Shown here one piece after another: positions 44,582-56,839 of a DNA stretch of 64,000 nt. The position numbers were made by a program, and so were the translations under genes. The notes under the pieces were generated by a model. It saw only the letters and a list, made by a program, of their open reading frames with translations, searched no databases and was not told the origin of the DNA. Position 1 is the stretch's first letter; every line of letters starts with the position of its first letter. The stretch is from Chalara sp. BL73. Lineage: Eukaryota > Ascomycota > Leotiomycetes > Helotiales. The DNA lies in assembly GCA_918026815.1 (NCBI GenBank), contig CAKJVC010000150.1, forward strand, positions 1,674,001 through 1,738,000. Reading direction: 5' to 3'.

Positions 44582-45828
44582 ATTATGCCGTGAGAATCCC
44601 CCATCTGGGCGGATCGTATTTCTAGAAAAGCTAACTCAGGTAAGACGTGGTAAAATCTAGGCTTTTTGCGGTGTTTCTTCACAATTTCCTGTATTTTTTC
44701 CCGGATGTTCTCACTCTAATTTTCTCTTTGCACCGTAGAACACACATCCTTGATTTATCGAACATACTTCTTCGTGCGATTGCACTTATAATAGCCCTAA
44801 AGTACTCTTCACCAACACAGTATAACTTTGTCAACGCTTCTGACTATCCCACTTTGTCTAGTATGTCGTAGTAGGCAAAACTGGTGTGAGAGTATGTTGT
44901 GTATCGCAGCAATTCCTTCTTTAGCATGTCCTTCGTCCGTTCCTCTCGAATGCTGAGCCTCCATTATGCGTAGCAATGATAGATCTCTTCGAGAAAAATG
45001 GTATCACGGCAACTCGTTGTAAACACTTGCAAATCCGGGTTATTTGAAACAGAAATCGTTTGTCACTGTGTATATAGCCTGTATAATATCAATAGCTGTT
45101 TGAGCTACATGGCAAATAAAAAGGTTCATCCTATCTCACCTCCGTTATGTATAGCGGTAAACTGAGGTTGCGGGTTTCCGTAAATGACGAACATTCGAGT
45201 CTGCAAAAGCCGAAAGCACTCTTTGTGCAAATAACAAATAGAACAGGGTATAAGGCGCGTAGCAAACAGATAATGAATCAGATGGGGTGGCAGGATGCTG
45301 ATGGGCTGGCTATACTTTAATCAAGTCAATGTTTGCCACGAGACAAGGTTCTAATAAATTTTGGGTCGGTCGCGGGGCCATGGCAAGTGGCAGGTGGGGC
45401 TCAATACCCTGACTTGTTCAGCAATTTGGCCCGTCAGGCCCCCACAACTTTCAGGCTGGAATGATGCACAGCAGGTCGTATTTTGATCGGCCAAGCAGCG
45501 GAAGCTAGCAAGGCTGCAGCAGGCATGCTTTAGGAGATAAGCAATATTGCAACGGCTATCTAGAGTGGTCTACCTCCGCATAGCTTCTACGGCTCGGTAA
45601 TTTAGGAATTGAATAGAATCCATTGGTTTAATATCCACGAGCATGCCACATACTTTAACAAACGCCTCAGCGAGACAATAAAAGGAACAACCAATCCCTT
45701 CCCCATTTCTCAAGCTTTTTATCGCATCCATGTATGCGCTGGTCAGGAAAGTTGAAAGATCACCAAACTATAACACTGTTATAGAAGCACTTACGCCACA
45801 ATAATGTTCCAGACGAGTATCTTATTAC
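44582..45828. other. Non-coding stretch
   Basis: No gene, RNA or repeat is supported. A 74-codon frame at 44647-44871 is hydrophobic but has no recognisable features. Confidence 0.45.
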
Positions 45829-46345
45829 ATGGAGATAATTGCACCAGGGGCAATTAATCCGTCCGTCCTACATCAATGCTATCCTAATACAAAGGGCTGG
45901 CATTACTACCCGTGATGGCTGCGCGGAGTGCCAACGGCGTGGACTTCGTCCGTTCCTAGAATGTCGTACGGTGTGGGGCCATTTTGGGAATGCCTGCGGT
46001 AACTGCAAGTGGCGGGGCCACGGAGCACGTTGCGCACCTGGTCCACCTCCAGATGATGCTGGAAGGCTCATCGGCAACGGTGAATCTGAAGGCGATGGTA
46101 GGCGGTCTTTATTGTTGCCGCCACCTGGAGACAGAGATAACCCTATTGTTCTCCAGATTCGTACGACTTCTTATGTCCGCAAGCGCCATCTTTTGCACTG
46201 CTTTATAGCTCAAACAGATAGTCTGGCTGTGTCGTATAGGCTGAAACATCGACTGCCAAGTGGCTCTCAAGCTGTTGCTTCACTCTTACGAGCTGTTTAC
46301 AGTGAAACTAAGAAGCAAAATTACAATATATTGAAAGTTTTCTAG
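45829..46345 (+). CDS. DUF3716-type zinc-site protein, probably damaged at the N-terminus
   Basis: The frame ending at TAG 46345 contains DGCAECQRRGLRPFLECRTV, GHFGNACGNCKWRGHGARC: the CxxC ... GPF..C.. ... G.CANC.W..H..RC pattern of the fungal DUF3716 family. The only good start, ATG 45829, is in a different frame (MEIIAPGAINPSV), and the DUF3716 frame is preceded by a stop at 45836. A one-base frameshift or an unseen intron is needed to join them. The same start motif occurs at 49156. Function unknown. Confidence 0.5.
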
Positions 46346-46913
46346 TCGCACGAAGTGTAGTTTAGCTATAAACATATTGCAGTAGTTTAAATATATACAT
46401 GAGAATAATTATACAACTAATATACTTTCGTACGATGTCTGGTTGTCGCAATAATAATAATTTCGACATAATAGTGTTTCGAGGTTTTTAAGGTTTTGAG
46501 GTTCAGCAAAAAAATATGATGTGGCCTGAAGGTAGATACAAGGGCTCCGTATACAGGGTTCCGGACTTGGCTCGGGACTTGGCTCGCATCACTGATCGCC
46601 AGAAAACTCTTTCCAAAAGGAAAGATTGATCCCATGCACGACATTCTATCCTCCGAGTCGCGTCGCGGAATTCATGAATTGGTTTTTAGGGGTCTGAATC
46701 GGGCTAGCTACCGAATGTTTCACTTGTTCATCCTCTTAATATTTAAAAAGAGGCTGTGACATATATGCAAAGTCCACGGGAAGTCGGGCCTCGCGCGTTT
46801 GAGGGTAGAGAAATAAAAGGGTTGAAAGTATCTAAGGAGCGTTTCGATGCACCCTCCCCAACCCGCAAAGAGATGTCTGAAGGTTATCGCTGTCCCTGCA
46901 CTTGATTTGTTCC

Positions 46914-46995
46914 TGTCACGATGGAGATCTCCGGTGGGGTGAAAAATAAACTCGAGTTGTGAGACATTGTGGCTGCGAGGCCTCGGATCGTGACA
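46914..46995. repeat. Short element with perfect 9-bp inverted ends
   Basis: 82 bp beginning TGTCACGAT and ending ATCGTGACA. The ends match the L2/L7 LTR termini, but the interior fits none of the seven families and flanks show no clear duplication. It may be a severely shortened LTR. Confidence 0.4.
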
Positions 46996-47117
46996 ATACC
47001 TTATCTTAGACATCCCGTCTCCAAAACACCTCTCCGATCATCACTCTTCGCCTGATATCCTTATCCCTCCGAGTAACCGTAAGAGAAGAGCCCGACCTCC
47101 ATGTCCGAAACGCCAAT

Positions 47118-48935
47118 ATGAGAAACTGGATATCATCCCCACGTTTGCAGCTCCTCATTGTCTCGATATGTCTCGTCTCTCCTGTCGCCTCCTATAACGA
47201 CTACGTTTCCAAATACTACTATGGCAAGCCGGATCCAATAGGAATTGATTTTGCTCCTACATATGCGTGAGCGTTGATGCCAATACCCATCGCAAATTGT
47301 TTGTATCTGATACCATATAGAACCGCAGTCTATGCCGATAGCGAAAGAAATTTCACCGTTTTAGGCCATGCTGACGGCGTGTCTGAAAACGGCAACGGTT
47401 ATGCACGATATGTTGAGGCTCTACATTCCCAAGCAATGGACTGGGGATCTCCATCCCCAATAATCGATGACAGCCCTCAATTCGAGTCGGATGTCTGGTA
47501 CGAGCGGGCTGGTATTCGGCTCTCATCATGGTATCAGCAGGTCAAACGAAGAGCATGCTGTGCTATACGACCACTCTTGAAGAGAACCAAGTCCGCCCAC
47601 CAGATCTGCTGTCCAAGCAATGCCTACAAGCCTCGGCTCCCAAGGTCCCAATATCAACATCCCGTCTCTCAGTACAAACGCACAATGCTGCTCAAGCGCC
47701 TCATGCCAAAATACTTTCGCCCTTCAAAGATCCCACAGCCTCTTACCAAAAGCGAGTTTGTCTTCTTGATATACCAGCTTCTCGTCGACCTCAAGTCTCA
47801 AGCCCAGGAAGCCCATAACATCACCATCACATCCGCGGTAATCGTTGTTCCACCTTGGGTGCCATACGACTTGAGAAAATTATTCGATGAAGCAGCTTTT
47901 CTCGCTGGCATTGGAACTTTCCAGACACCATTCGATGAACCTCACAGCCGAGTTGAAATGGCCGTCAGGACGGCTTCGTCTAGCTCACGACAATCCAAAA
48001 AAACAGTCATGGTTTTGGACCATGGGCAATACCATCTCAGCGCCCACCATTTTGTGATGGATGAGTGGAGTGGTCCCAGGGAAAGGTTTCATTCGAGAGC
48101 ATTCACCCTCGGCTCACGATGGATTTGGGCAAACCTCGGAACCAGGCTCATTGAAGGCTTGAACTCAAACGTGACGGAAGAAGAAAAGATCTCACGGGGA
48201 GCCATTTCGGGGAACGAGCTCTTAAAGATTATAGATGGGAGGATAGTCATCAAAACCAGCACTCGGTGGCCGGAAGATCTGGAATTTACCAACCGAAGCA
48301 AAAGCATTAATATTACAGAGCTCAGTGGACGGACAAGACTCTTCAACATGACGGGAACTGATGTGCAGGAAATCGAGGAGCAATATACTGCTAAAGTAAT
48401 AGACCTCGTGCAGCATCTTCTCCTCCGCCATGATATGATGACAAAATACTTCCAGACTCGTCCTGATCGGGAAAATATATCAAAGCTCTCGAATTACGAA
48501 CACTGGAAGCTGTCACTAGACGTCGCCGCTAACGTTCTACCACCTGTAGACACCGGATCTTGGTTCCATAGCGTTGATGAACTTATCATTCTTGATGACG
48601 GGTGGGAAGTCGAGCTGCTGGATCAAGCCGCTAGGAAAGCACTTGCATGGAAAGACGCGGTACGTGAAAAGGGAATGGGAATCTGCATCCCAACTAGCGA
48701 GATTGCGGCTAGGGGAGCGGCGTTGAGGGCCGTGGAATTGATAGGTATGTATGAGGATAGGCAGAGGGAGGCGGAAGAGATGCGAGAAATCCGAGACCAA
48801 ACATCTAAGAAGGGGGGATGGAATGGGGAGGAAACTCGAGCAAGCTTTTTATATGGAGCGCAGATGGAGCAGATGAGAGATCAGAAGGTCCAGAGAGATA
48901 AGAACGGTGTTCTCGACAGGCGCATCGGTAGATAG
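47118..48935 (+). CDS. Secreted/ER Hsp70-like (actin-fold ATPase-like) protein, diverged
   Basis: Exons 47118-47266 and 47321-48935 with a 54-nt intron (GTGAGC ... ATAG), 587 aa. Residues 1-25 (MRNWISSPRLQLLIVSICLV...) form a signal peptide. The next part, GIDFAPTYATAVYADSER, corresponds to the first phosphate loop of Hsp70 (GIDLGTT.S) but lacks its Gly-Thr. TSAVIVVPPWVPYDLRKLFD and MVLDHGQYHLSAHHF occupy the places of the Hsp70 'ITVPA.F' and second phosphate ('DLGGGT') motifs, again degenerate. A long charged helical C-terminus replaces the substrate-binding domain. ATP hydrolysis looks doubtful. I infer an ER-resident or secreted pseudo-chaperone; no function is known. Confidence 0.7.
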
Positions 48936-49155
48936 ATTCCCAAGCCTGTTCTTACAATCCTAATTCCTTGAACCTGGCACGCATAATCTTTTCCTTGTCT
49001 CCACCCCAGTGTAGGCATACTGTGTTTACGGGTTGGGATTATTGCGGCACCGATCAGGGTACAGCCCCAGTCGCTGGCGAATGTCCCGATTGTATCTATG
49101 GGACACCTGATTCAAATGAATGCGAACTACTTCCTACACGCCCAAATATTTCAAA

Positions 49156-49491
49156 ATGGAGATAATTGCGCCAGGGGCACTTAATCCGAGAAGGGCCAAT
49201 AGGTTGTTGGCATTTACCCTGCATTCGCTTACCACCCCTGTCCCAGATGCTGTACGTGAAATGGGAGCTGTTGCCTTGGGATTCCAAACATCGGACAGCT
49301 CTGCTGAGGGCAACCTGCCATTTGCCCCTCCTGTTTGGCTGGCGGTGGGTTCTGGCCCCTCGGTTGTGTTATCTGCTTTGTGCTTCCCCCGAATCCTTAG
49401 ACAGCAGTTGGCGATTCGGAACACCAAGCAGGACTGTGATAGAAGGGAACCCATCGTACTGGGTGAGGCTCCAATTTTGCAACTCGGTTGA
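49156..49491 (+). CDS. Hypothetical protein sharing a start motif with the DUF3716 gene
   Basis: 111-aa frame from ATG 49156: MEIIAPGALNPRRANRLLAF, then LGFQTSDSSAEGNLPFAPPV. The first ~35 bases are nearly identical to 45829-45863 upstream of the DUF3716 domain, so this may be the N-terminal part of a DUF3716 paralogue whose zinc part is lost. No Cys pairs are seen in frame. Confidence 0.35.
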   Translation: MEIIAPGALNPRRANRLLAFTLHSLTTPVPDAVREMGAVALGFQTSDSSAEGNLPFAPPVWLAVGSGPSVVLSALCFPRILRQQLAIRNTKQDCDRREPIVLGEAPILQLG

Positions 49492-49734
49492 ACATATGGG
49501 CCTCTTGGGAGTGAATAAGCTTTGAGCGAGGACGCCGCCATTGTGAAAAGGGGCAAGGGGCATGTTTGCCGAGTCGCAACATGCACAGATCCGTGATATT
49601 GGCCTCGGTAACCATTTTGCCACTGAAATAGCTGACGCTGTAAGGTTAGGTTGCAGTGAGCGTTCCGTTTTGCGATAACGCCACACCTTCTGGACGGGCA
49701 ATTGGAGAGTCCCCTAGACTCGCGGTCTGGCTCT

Positions 49735-49799
49735 CAGGCCAGGTACTACTAGTCCCAATTAGGGAACATACGAAACCTGGTCACGTGCTAACCATGACA
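49735..49799 (+). repeat. LTR fragment, family L7 (3' third)
   Basis: Shares CTACTAGTCCCAATTAGGGA and a TAACCATGACA end with 9609-9791. The 5' two thirds are missing or too diverged. Confidence 0.55.
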
Positions 49800-50107
49800 G
49801 CCAAGCTCATGCTGATGGGATTGGCTACTGCCAGGTGGACACTTGCTGCATTGCTAAAACCAGCAGCGCCGGGCTGATTAAGCTGACCGGCTGGCTAAAG
49901 GGCTTTCCAGTAAGAGTATCGGGGTTAGAACCCCTTATGGAAATAGGCATACTCGGACTGCGGAATTGTGAAGCGATCATCCAAAATAAGTAAGTGGTAT
50001 TGATCTCCGTAGAAACTATAGAATCTATATAAACTACACTTGCCCTATTGAAATCTATCTAAATCACACTTGTCCTTAGCCATTTCGCAAACATCGCTTG
50101 AACGACA

Positions 50108-50594
50108 ATGCAATTCAGCACATTTTTTATATTTTCCGCCGCTATGACAGCGGCGCCAGCCTTCGCTGCAACTTGTATTGGTGTTGGTGACCGCCGTCCA
50201 GAAAGTTATTACTGGGAACTCCGCCAGGACATGTGCAGCAATTCGGCTTGTACATATCAAAAGGCATGTACGGTTTCTCACCCGACCGTTACATATATGG
50301 CGCTCAAACGCTCGAACTATGACGGGAAGAAGGGGTTTCCGGATTGTTGGGTACGTAATTCTCTCCTCCTTTTTATTGTGTTTAATAAGAGAGGAGAAAT
50401 TTGACGTTAGCTATGGTGCTGATGGTATTTAGGATGCTACGGAGTAAGTGCAAATATTGAAGAAAATGAGAGAGGACAGCGATACTGATGCAATGGACAG
50501 GAATATTATCACGCAGTGTATCAGACATTCTGGTGCGCCTGGGGGGGAATGGCGCTCTAACGGGCAGACCTATTCCTTCCACAATGTGCGGTAG
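50108..50594 (+). CDS. Small secreted cysteine-rich protein (candidate effector) with an 11-nt microexon
   Basis: Exons 50108-50350, 50433-50443 and 50501-50594, introns of 82 nt (GTACGT ... TTTAG) and 57 nt (GTAAGT ... GGACAG), giving 115 aa. Residues 1-20 (MQFSTFFIFSAAMTAAPAFA) are a signal peptide. The mature part has six cysteines (TCIG, DMCSNSAC, KACTV, DCWDA, TQCIR) and ends WRSNGQTYSFHNVR. The 11-nt middle exon supplies DATE and is needed for frame. Size, export and even Cys count fit secreted effector-like or antimicrobial proteins; no family is recognised. It lies in a gene-poor stretch, as many such genes do. Confidence 0.7.
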
Positions 50595-53500
50595 TATTTG
50601 AATGTGAAAAGGGTGCTTAGGGAGGGGGAGGCCTGGAGCGTGGGTTTAGACTTGGGGATAGGCTTCGCGACAAGCGCTCGATATTATCCGAAAGACAGAC
50701 ATCTTTGCCTTAGGTAATGCAATCTATATAATCAGATGAACAGCGCACAAAAATGCACTATCAACAAACCCAACCCAACTTCTCTGCGATGTAGACTGAG
50801 GCTGCGAGTTCCACAGAGATATTAATGAATTATTCGACCCGATTTGCTCTATGATGTCTTTCTATTTCTATATTAAACTTACGTCATAGCCTTAAGCACT
50901 ATGTGATTAATGCTTGTAGCAGGCAGCGTGGTTTCCGGGATGATGCCAAGAATTAGTAACGGAATATCTTCGTTCTCTCAACTGGGTTCCGCCAGCCTTA
51001 CGCTAGCGACTTAGCAACCATAGCAGACAATAAGCTGCAACTTTCCTGTCCAGAGATACCCCGATGGGAAGCTGAGATCCGATTTGGTTCCTTTATCTGA
51101 TTCTAACTATCGTGGGGGGAAAGGGAGTCGAATCGGGCTTCGCGATATTCCAACATTTTGCTGATAAAGGGGGTGTAGTCAGAGTTGACCCTAGCTTTGG
51201 GCTTTCTGTTCGCCATGTGGTTGTTGTCTTTGATGATTTCTCGAACAGTCAGCTCTAGGCGTATCCTATCTCGGGCATACTCGAGCGTACACCAGTAAGC
51301 CGAAGCCTTGCATCTTAACCGTCAATTGAAAATGTACGTAAGCAAGTAGATGTTAAAATTGATGGTATGCTTTGCTGTAGAACGCAAGTCCATACAAAAT
51401 GCTTGTCCGACCAATCATCTGACTAACTTTTCAAGTGATTATACAACTGCTATATGGCGCAAAAAAAGAAACCAACCCACCACATCCATCCCCCTTCTCA
51501 CGTGTACTCGCCTCAAGTACTGAAGTAATATAGTTCTTGGTTGGTTAGATCGAGCCTTTCTCTCAAGCTTTTGCAATGTATGTAGTAGTTACATTATGGG
51601 ACTCATCCCATAGCCTCGAGAGTGGATATCAATTTGCCTTGCCAACAATAAAATATCGACCTTCCAGCTCAACCCTTCTTTCTTCCTTTTCCAGCTTACA
51701 ACTTTATAACAACAACAACAAAACGATCTTCAGAACTCCCGATCTCTCTGAGAAGTATCTCGAGGTCTAATTAATCCTCCATTCGATTCCCAGTTCCTTA
51801 GGTCCCTTTGCGAGAACCAAATTCTGACTGTTCACCTTCAGGACCACCCTCTGTAATTTGAACCCCTCTATACTTCGAGCGAGTCGAAATACCTATCGTG
51901 CGGTAACTAATAGGTCCTTAGCATGAGAGAATTGAGAGTATCTCTTTCTAAAAGCATTTTCACTTCGTTGACGTTGCGTAGATCCCCAATCGGTCTTCCT
52001 CTTCACCTTTGAATCACGATCTTTTTTCTTTAAACCACCTCCGAGCTTTCAGTGTTACCAATATAATTCAGACCTAAGTCGCCTCTTTCTTGATCATATT
52101 ACTAATCACTGAACCCAAATTCGGTCTCGCTCCTTTCTCGAACTCACGTTTCCTTTCGAACTTCTTCGACTTCCCAACATTTCCGTGCAAAGTAATAAGC
52201 AAAGTGAACCTGTAGCGTCGGCAAGGCGGCAACGCAAGTACCCGCAATCTGAACTTCTTTCAGATCTTACTGCTAACCATTGCGCTCAGGAACAACCCTA
52301 TTTACCTCGAATCTCTACAACCACATAATTGGGAAAAAAGTCAAGCCTCGAGCAGGACAACGACACTGCCATCTCTTTCTTTTTCGAGCAATTCTCCGAA
52401 TCAAAGGTGGAGCAACAAGGCAAGAAAGCCTCGGTGGCCAACAAGATCGATACATATTTCTAACACTATCGTAGCGCGTGTGAGTCGTGGCATCAAGAGC
52501 AGTTCTTGAGAAAGAAACGACCATATAAAGCACACCGTCCACTTCCCTTTCTTGCCAACCGTCATGTGCTTAGGATCATTCACCTTCGGGCTATAACTAG
52601 CAGGTGATATTCAGCCTTGGTTGTCCCTTAGTTGCAGCGATCTCCTACCTGTAACCTACCTGCTTGGCGGTTATAGGGGAAGATACACCCACTCGACAGT
52701 CTGGCCAGCGTGCAAACACTGTGACAAGCTTAAAGTGGTCCAACGTGTTGTCTCTGATAACAGCGTTGAAGTTGTTCGGCTCTAGTAGTCGTGCAATTGT
52801 CCCATACTTGATGAGATCTCCTACCCGTAGCCTACCTTGTCTGTTGAGCTTCGGCTGCTCTTGGCGGCGAGGGCGGAGATTCAACCACTGGAAAGTCTGC
52901 CTGGTGTATTTTGCATCATAGGCGGGCTGTAAGGTGTTCTAACGTGCTGTCGCTTTCAATCGCAGCAGCGTTGGAAATACAAGCAACTGCACAACGTGCA
53001 TTCTGCCCGGTGGGGAACGGCTATTCGTGGATTATCGATCCTATATTATACTGGATTGGATCTGAATCTGGGCTCTCCATGATTTCTGGATTCCGGACTC
53101 TGGCTTCTGGTACTGGCTTTTCCTGGATTCTGGATTCTTCTAGATTGTAGATCCTTGTGTGAGGTTGACATGCTGACTGCTACAGCCTTACTATTCTTCA
53201 ACACTTGATTCAGCAATTAAACATTGTTGAAGCATTTATTTTTTGCTGGCCTCTCTTGGAGATTGCGTACTGTTCATTGGTGTGATAGTTACGGAAGCTT
53301 TTCCTCCCTGCATCTATGAGTGTCTAGGCCACAGCTACGACCCCTACCCAAGAAACGGGGTGCTGAATTGTGCGCGTCCTGGCTCACGAAAGGCAGAGAT
53401 AGGGGAACTGTGGATGTGACTGTTGCTAAAGCCAGTGGATAGGACGTATGGTAGTTGGTGATAGCTGCCGCCGGTGACCCGGTTTGGGACCCGTTCTTTG

Positions 53501-54987
53501 TCGGCCAAGGCTCTCTCTTTCTTATAAAGGGGTTTCTAGGCTGGTAGCACAATCGCGTCGGGCCAGACCCTTTGGAGCCTCCGAGGAGTGGATCATCCAC
53601 TCACTGAATCTGAGGGGTGTATTATTCTGATGGCGATGACCGAATAGTGAGGGGATAATATTAGGTAGAATGTAGCTCTGACCAGGTCTAATTTATTAGC
53701 CGAAGATTAGAAATATCGCGGAGTAATATACAGCTCCCTTTCCACTATAATTAGAGCTGAATAGGGAGGCCAAATCAGGCTCTGTCTTCCCATCAAAGTG
53801 TGACAAAACAAAACATGAACCAATTAGCTACTGGGTCCGAAATCAGCTCCGTGGCCATCCAGATGCCGCTGCTAGGTGCAGAGCTAGGGGGCAGAACCAG
53901 GGGCAGAGACTGAACACCCTTATTAAAAACCAACCCCACGAGCCCGCTGATCATTGCACAAAGCCTTGCCGTTTTAAGCAAAGTGCCGTGCACAGACTAT
54001 GGCCGATATCAGTACTGTGCTTTCGGTTCCATGATCTGGCTCTCGCTTATTATGCATTTGAACGGTGGCACGCAGCATGATCATCCAGGTTACAAACTCC
54101 GGGAGAACCCCACACTTTCTCCCTGTCTATCGCAAAATAATTGGTTTTCCATACAGCGACTAACCCCTTCTACTGTAGCGCCTTGAGCCGACTGTCAGGA
54201 GAATAACCTATTGATATATCACAGAAAAGGAGATCCGTGAATGATAGGACTTCGAAATAGTCGGACTGCAAAGCAGTAACCTCTTGCGCAAGCAAAAAAA
54301 CTTAGGCGCTCAGCTGACCGTTATAAGGATCCTGACTTGGTTACGTTTGTAAACAACTTTTTATTGTTCGATATATATACTGTATAGTAACTGATGATTT
54401 TCCTGGAAGATTATGAGAATAGAGCTTAGAATAGAGAATAAGGAGTAGATTCTACTGAATTTGAATGGAAATACGCCCTCTGATAGGCTGAATCCCTGTC
54501 ATTTAAGCGAGTTTGGACTCCATCGACGGCTAAGGGGATACGTTCCCATAGTGCTGTAAGCCTTCGGCTAGCTGTCGGCGTTCTAGGCTGTTGCAGTAGC
54601 CGTCCCTAACAGGCCTGGGCGATTACAGTAACCGTCCTTAACCGACTGAACTGTTACTGGGCTCATGCCGCTCGGCCTCCAACGCACCCAATCATGAACT
54701 CCCTCGCCTATATTTGGCACCTCACGGTGCTGTCTTGAAGGCATCTCATCCCATTCTTGATCCTTCGGAGCGCGGGTTGATGTCAATGTGCAACCAAAAA
54801 CATCAGAAGCCAGACACAGCGTTCGACTTCTATTCGCTCAGAACGAGTTAATTTTCTCGTACTGCAACCCTAGCAGAAGCTCAGCCACACAGGGCTGCTT
54901 GGCACACTCAATCCCTCCGTTTCATCTATCATTCTCACCGATGTTTTCAGACCACACAAACGAACATTGAATACTCTTCTTTCAATC
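50595..54987. other. Long gene-poor stretch
   Basis: No frame here has domain support. Seen: a C/T-rich block of many ACTTCT/CCTTTC words (51600-52300), a diverged duplicated unit at 52620-52975, and a simple GGATTCTGG-rich stretch at 53070-53150. A palindrome-rich segment with AGTAGCCGTCC / AGTAACCGTCC direct repeats lies at 54590-54640. These may be old, RIP-mutated transposons, but nothing is diagnostic. Confidence 0.4.
52620..52975. repeat. Diverged tandem duplication of about 155-170 bp
   Basis: Two units each begin near ATCTCCTACC.GTA.CCTACC and carry CCAC(T)..A..GTCTG and AACGTG(T/C)TGTC further on, then a GCGTTG end. Roughly 60-70% alike by eye. No coding explanation found. Confidence 0.4.
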
Positions 54988-56690
54988 ATGGAGAACTTGA
55001 ATTTTAGTGATCTGATCTTGCTGTCCGTCATTGCGTACTTCTCATTTTCGTACATCAGAGGTTTGGTAGCTTACCGTGTACGTATATCTGACCCTGGAGC
55101 CATCGTGCCAAGTTCTTACACCATGTGAATGGCAGGCGGAGACAGCTTGGGGTGAACAACAAGGCTGTCAGCCAATAAAAGTCAAACTTCCCTACAGATG
55201 GCCGCTGGCGATAGATATCGTAAGGAGAGGGTTTAGAGCACACTGGGATAAGAAACTTCTGCAGCTGTTCCAAGACCTTTATGATGGTCTGGGACCGAAT
55301 ATTGAGCAGACGCTCCTCGGCGGCACCGGGTTTGTAACCATTGATCCCGAGAATATTGAGACGATGCTATCAACCAAGTTTAATGGTTTGTTTCGTCGAT
55401 CTTCTCTGATGACTTGGGAGTAAATCCATTAACGCATCTTCATAGATTATGGCTTTGGGCCCCGTCGCAATGCGTTCTTTGCACTTCTGGGAGAGGGAAT
55501 TTTCAATCAAGATGGCTCACCCTGGAAGCGTTCACGGGCTCTCCTTCGACGACAATTCGTACGAATGCAGTACCAGGATTTGACCGCTTTCCAAGAACAT
55601 GTGGATAACCTTGTTAACGCCCTGAAAGCGTTCAGCGGAACGGTCGATATGCAGCCTTTGTTCTTCAAATACACCCTCGACACAACAACGGCACTGATCT
55701 TCGGCCAATCCGTCAATAGCCTCGTTAACGAGGGTCAGGATTCATTCTCAACTGATTTCAGTGAAGCGGCTGATATCACCTCTTACCGTGGGCGTCTCGG
55801 GGATCTTTACTGGGTATACACGCCTACACGATTTAGTCAAGCGTGCAAAGCTATCAAGATTTATGTCGATGGCTATGTACAAAGCGCTATGAAAAGCCTC
55901 GATCAGAGCAAAGAATCTTCTGAAGACTCTTCGGACCAGTTTGTGTTTATCAAAGAACTCCAAGATGAATTGCGGGATCCAATCCTTGTGCGTGATCAAC
56001 TCGTGAGCTGTTTGCTCGCCGGTCGAGATACCACAGCTTGCTTGATGTCCTGGACTTTGTGAGTAGAAAGCCATGTAACACGTTCGGATTGCAGTCGTAT
56101 TAACGGTAGAAAGCCGCTTGCTAGTTCAGTACCCGGAAGTGCTTAACAAGCTTCGCAAGGAGATTACTGAAGTCCTGGGGAAAGAGAAGAATGTGTCAAG
56201 AGCTCATATAAGAGCCATGCCATATCTTGATTGCGTACTAAAAGAGGTTCTACGGCTCTACCCACCCGTCCCAGCAAACCTGAGATTTGCTACCAAGACT
56301 ACTATTATGCCTCGAGGAGGTGGCGCAGACGGACGGTCTTCGGTATTGATTCGAAAAGGCTGGGGCGTCACCTATGCTCCATACCTCATGCACAGACGCA
56401 CAGAACTATACGGAGAGGATGCGAACGTCTTCCGGCCGGAGAGATGGGAGGATGGAAAGCTGAAAGCAATTGGCTGGGGCTGGTTGCCTTTTAATGATGG
56501 GCCGAGAGTGTGCCTCGGCAAAGATATGGCGCTCATGGAAGCATCGATCGGCATCGCGCGGATCATTCAAGTATTTCCAAGAATCAATCGTCCGCCAGGT
56601 GACGATTGGGACGAGCCGGGCACGGAAAAGCAGGCGTTGACGCTTGTTCTGGCCCCGGCTGATGGGTGCAAAGTGCAGTTGGGACAATAA
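54988..56690 (+). CDS. Cytochrome P450 monooxygenase
   Basis: Four exons, 54988-55077, 55136-55385, 55446-56058 and 56114-56690, with introns of 55-60 nt, give 509 aa, the usual P450 length. An N-terminal hydrophobic anchor (SDLILLSVIAYFSFSYI) places it in the ER membrane. Hallmarks: I-helix AGRDTTACLMSWT, K-helix ExxR in LKEVLRLYP, FRPERW, and heme loop FNDGPRVCLG with Cys451 as axial ligand. The GGGADGRSSVLIRKG segment after the K-helix resembles CYP52/CYP63-like fatty-acid or alkane hydroxylases; the family assignment is tentative. The last acceptor (GTAGAAAG) was chosen because it gives SWTF-RLLVQYPEVL in frame. No biosynthetic cluster partners surround it. Confidence 0.9.
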
Positions 56691-56839
56691 ATGATGTAAT
56701 TTGTCGATGGATAGCATACAAGTATATTTCAGGCCTTCGGAAATTCCCAGGTATTCTTTGCTGTACCATTTTTTCACCCATTATGAATCGGCCCCTTTCT
56801 AATCTCCCGTCTCCGCCATTTTCAGGACTTCGGGAAAGT

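Noticed and set aside
49134..49586. 150-aa minus-strand frame
   Set aside because: Shadow of the plus-strand frame 49156-49491, with no domain of its own.
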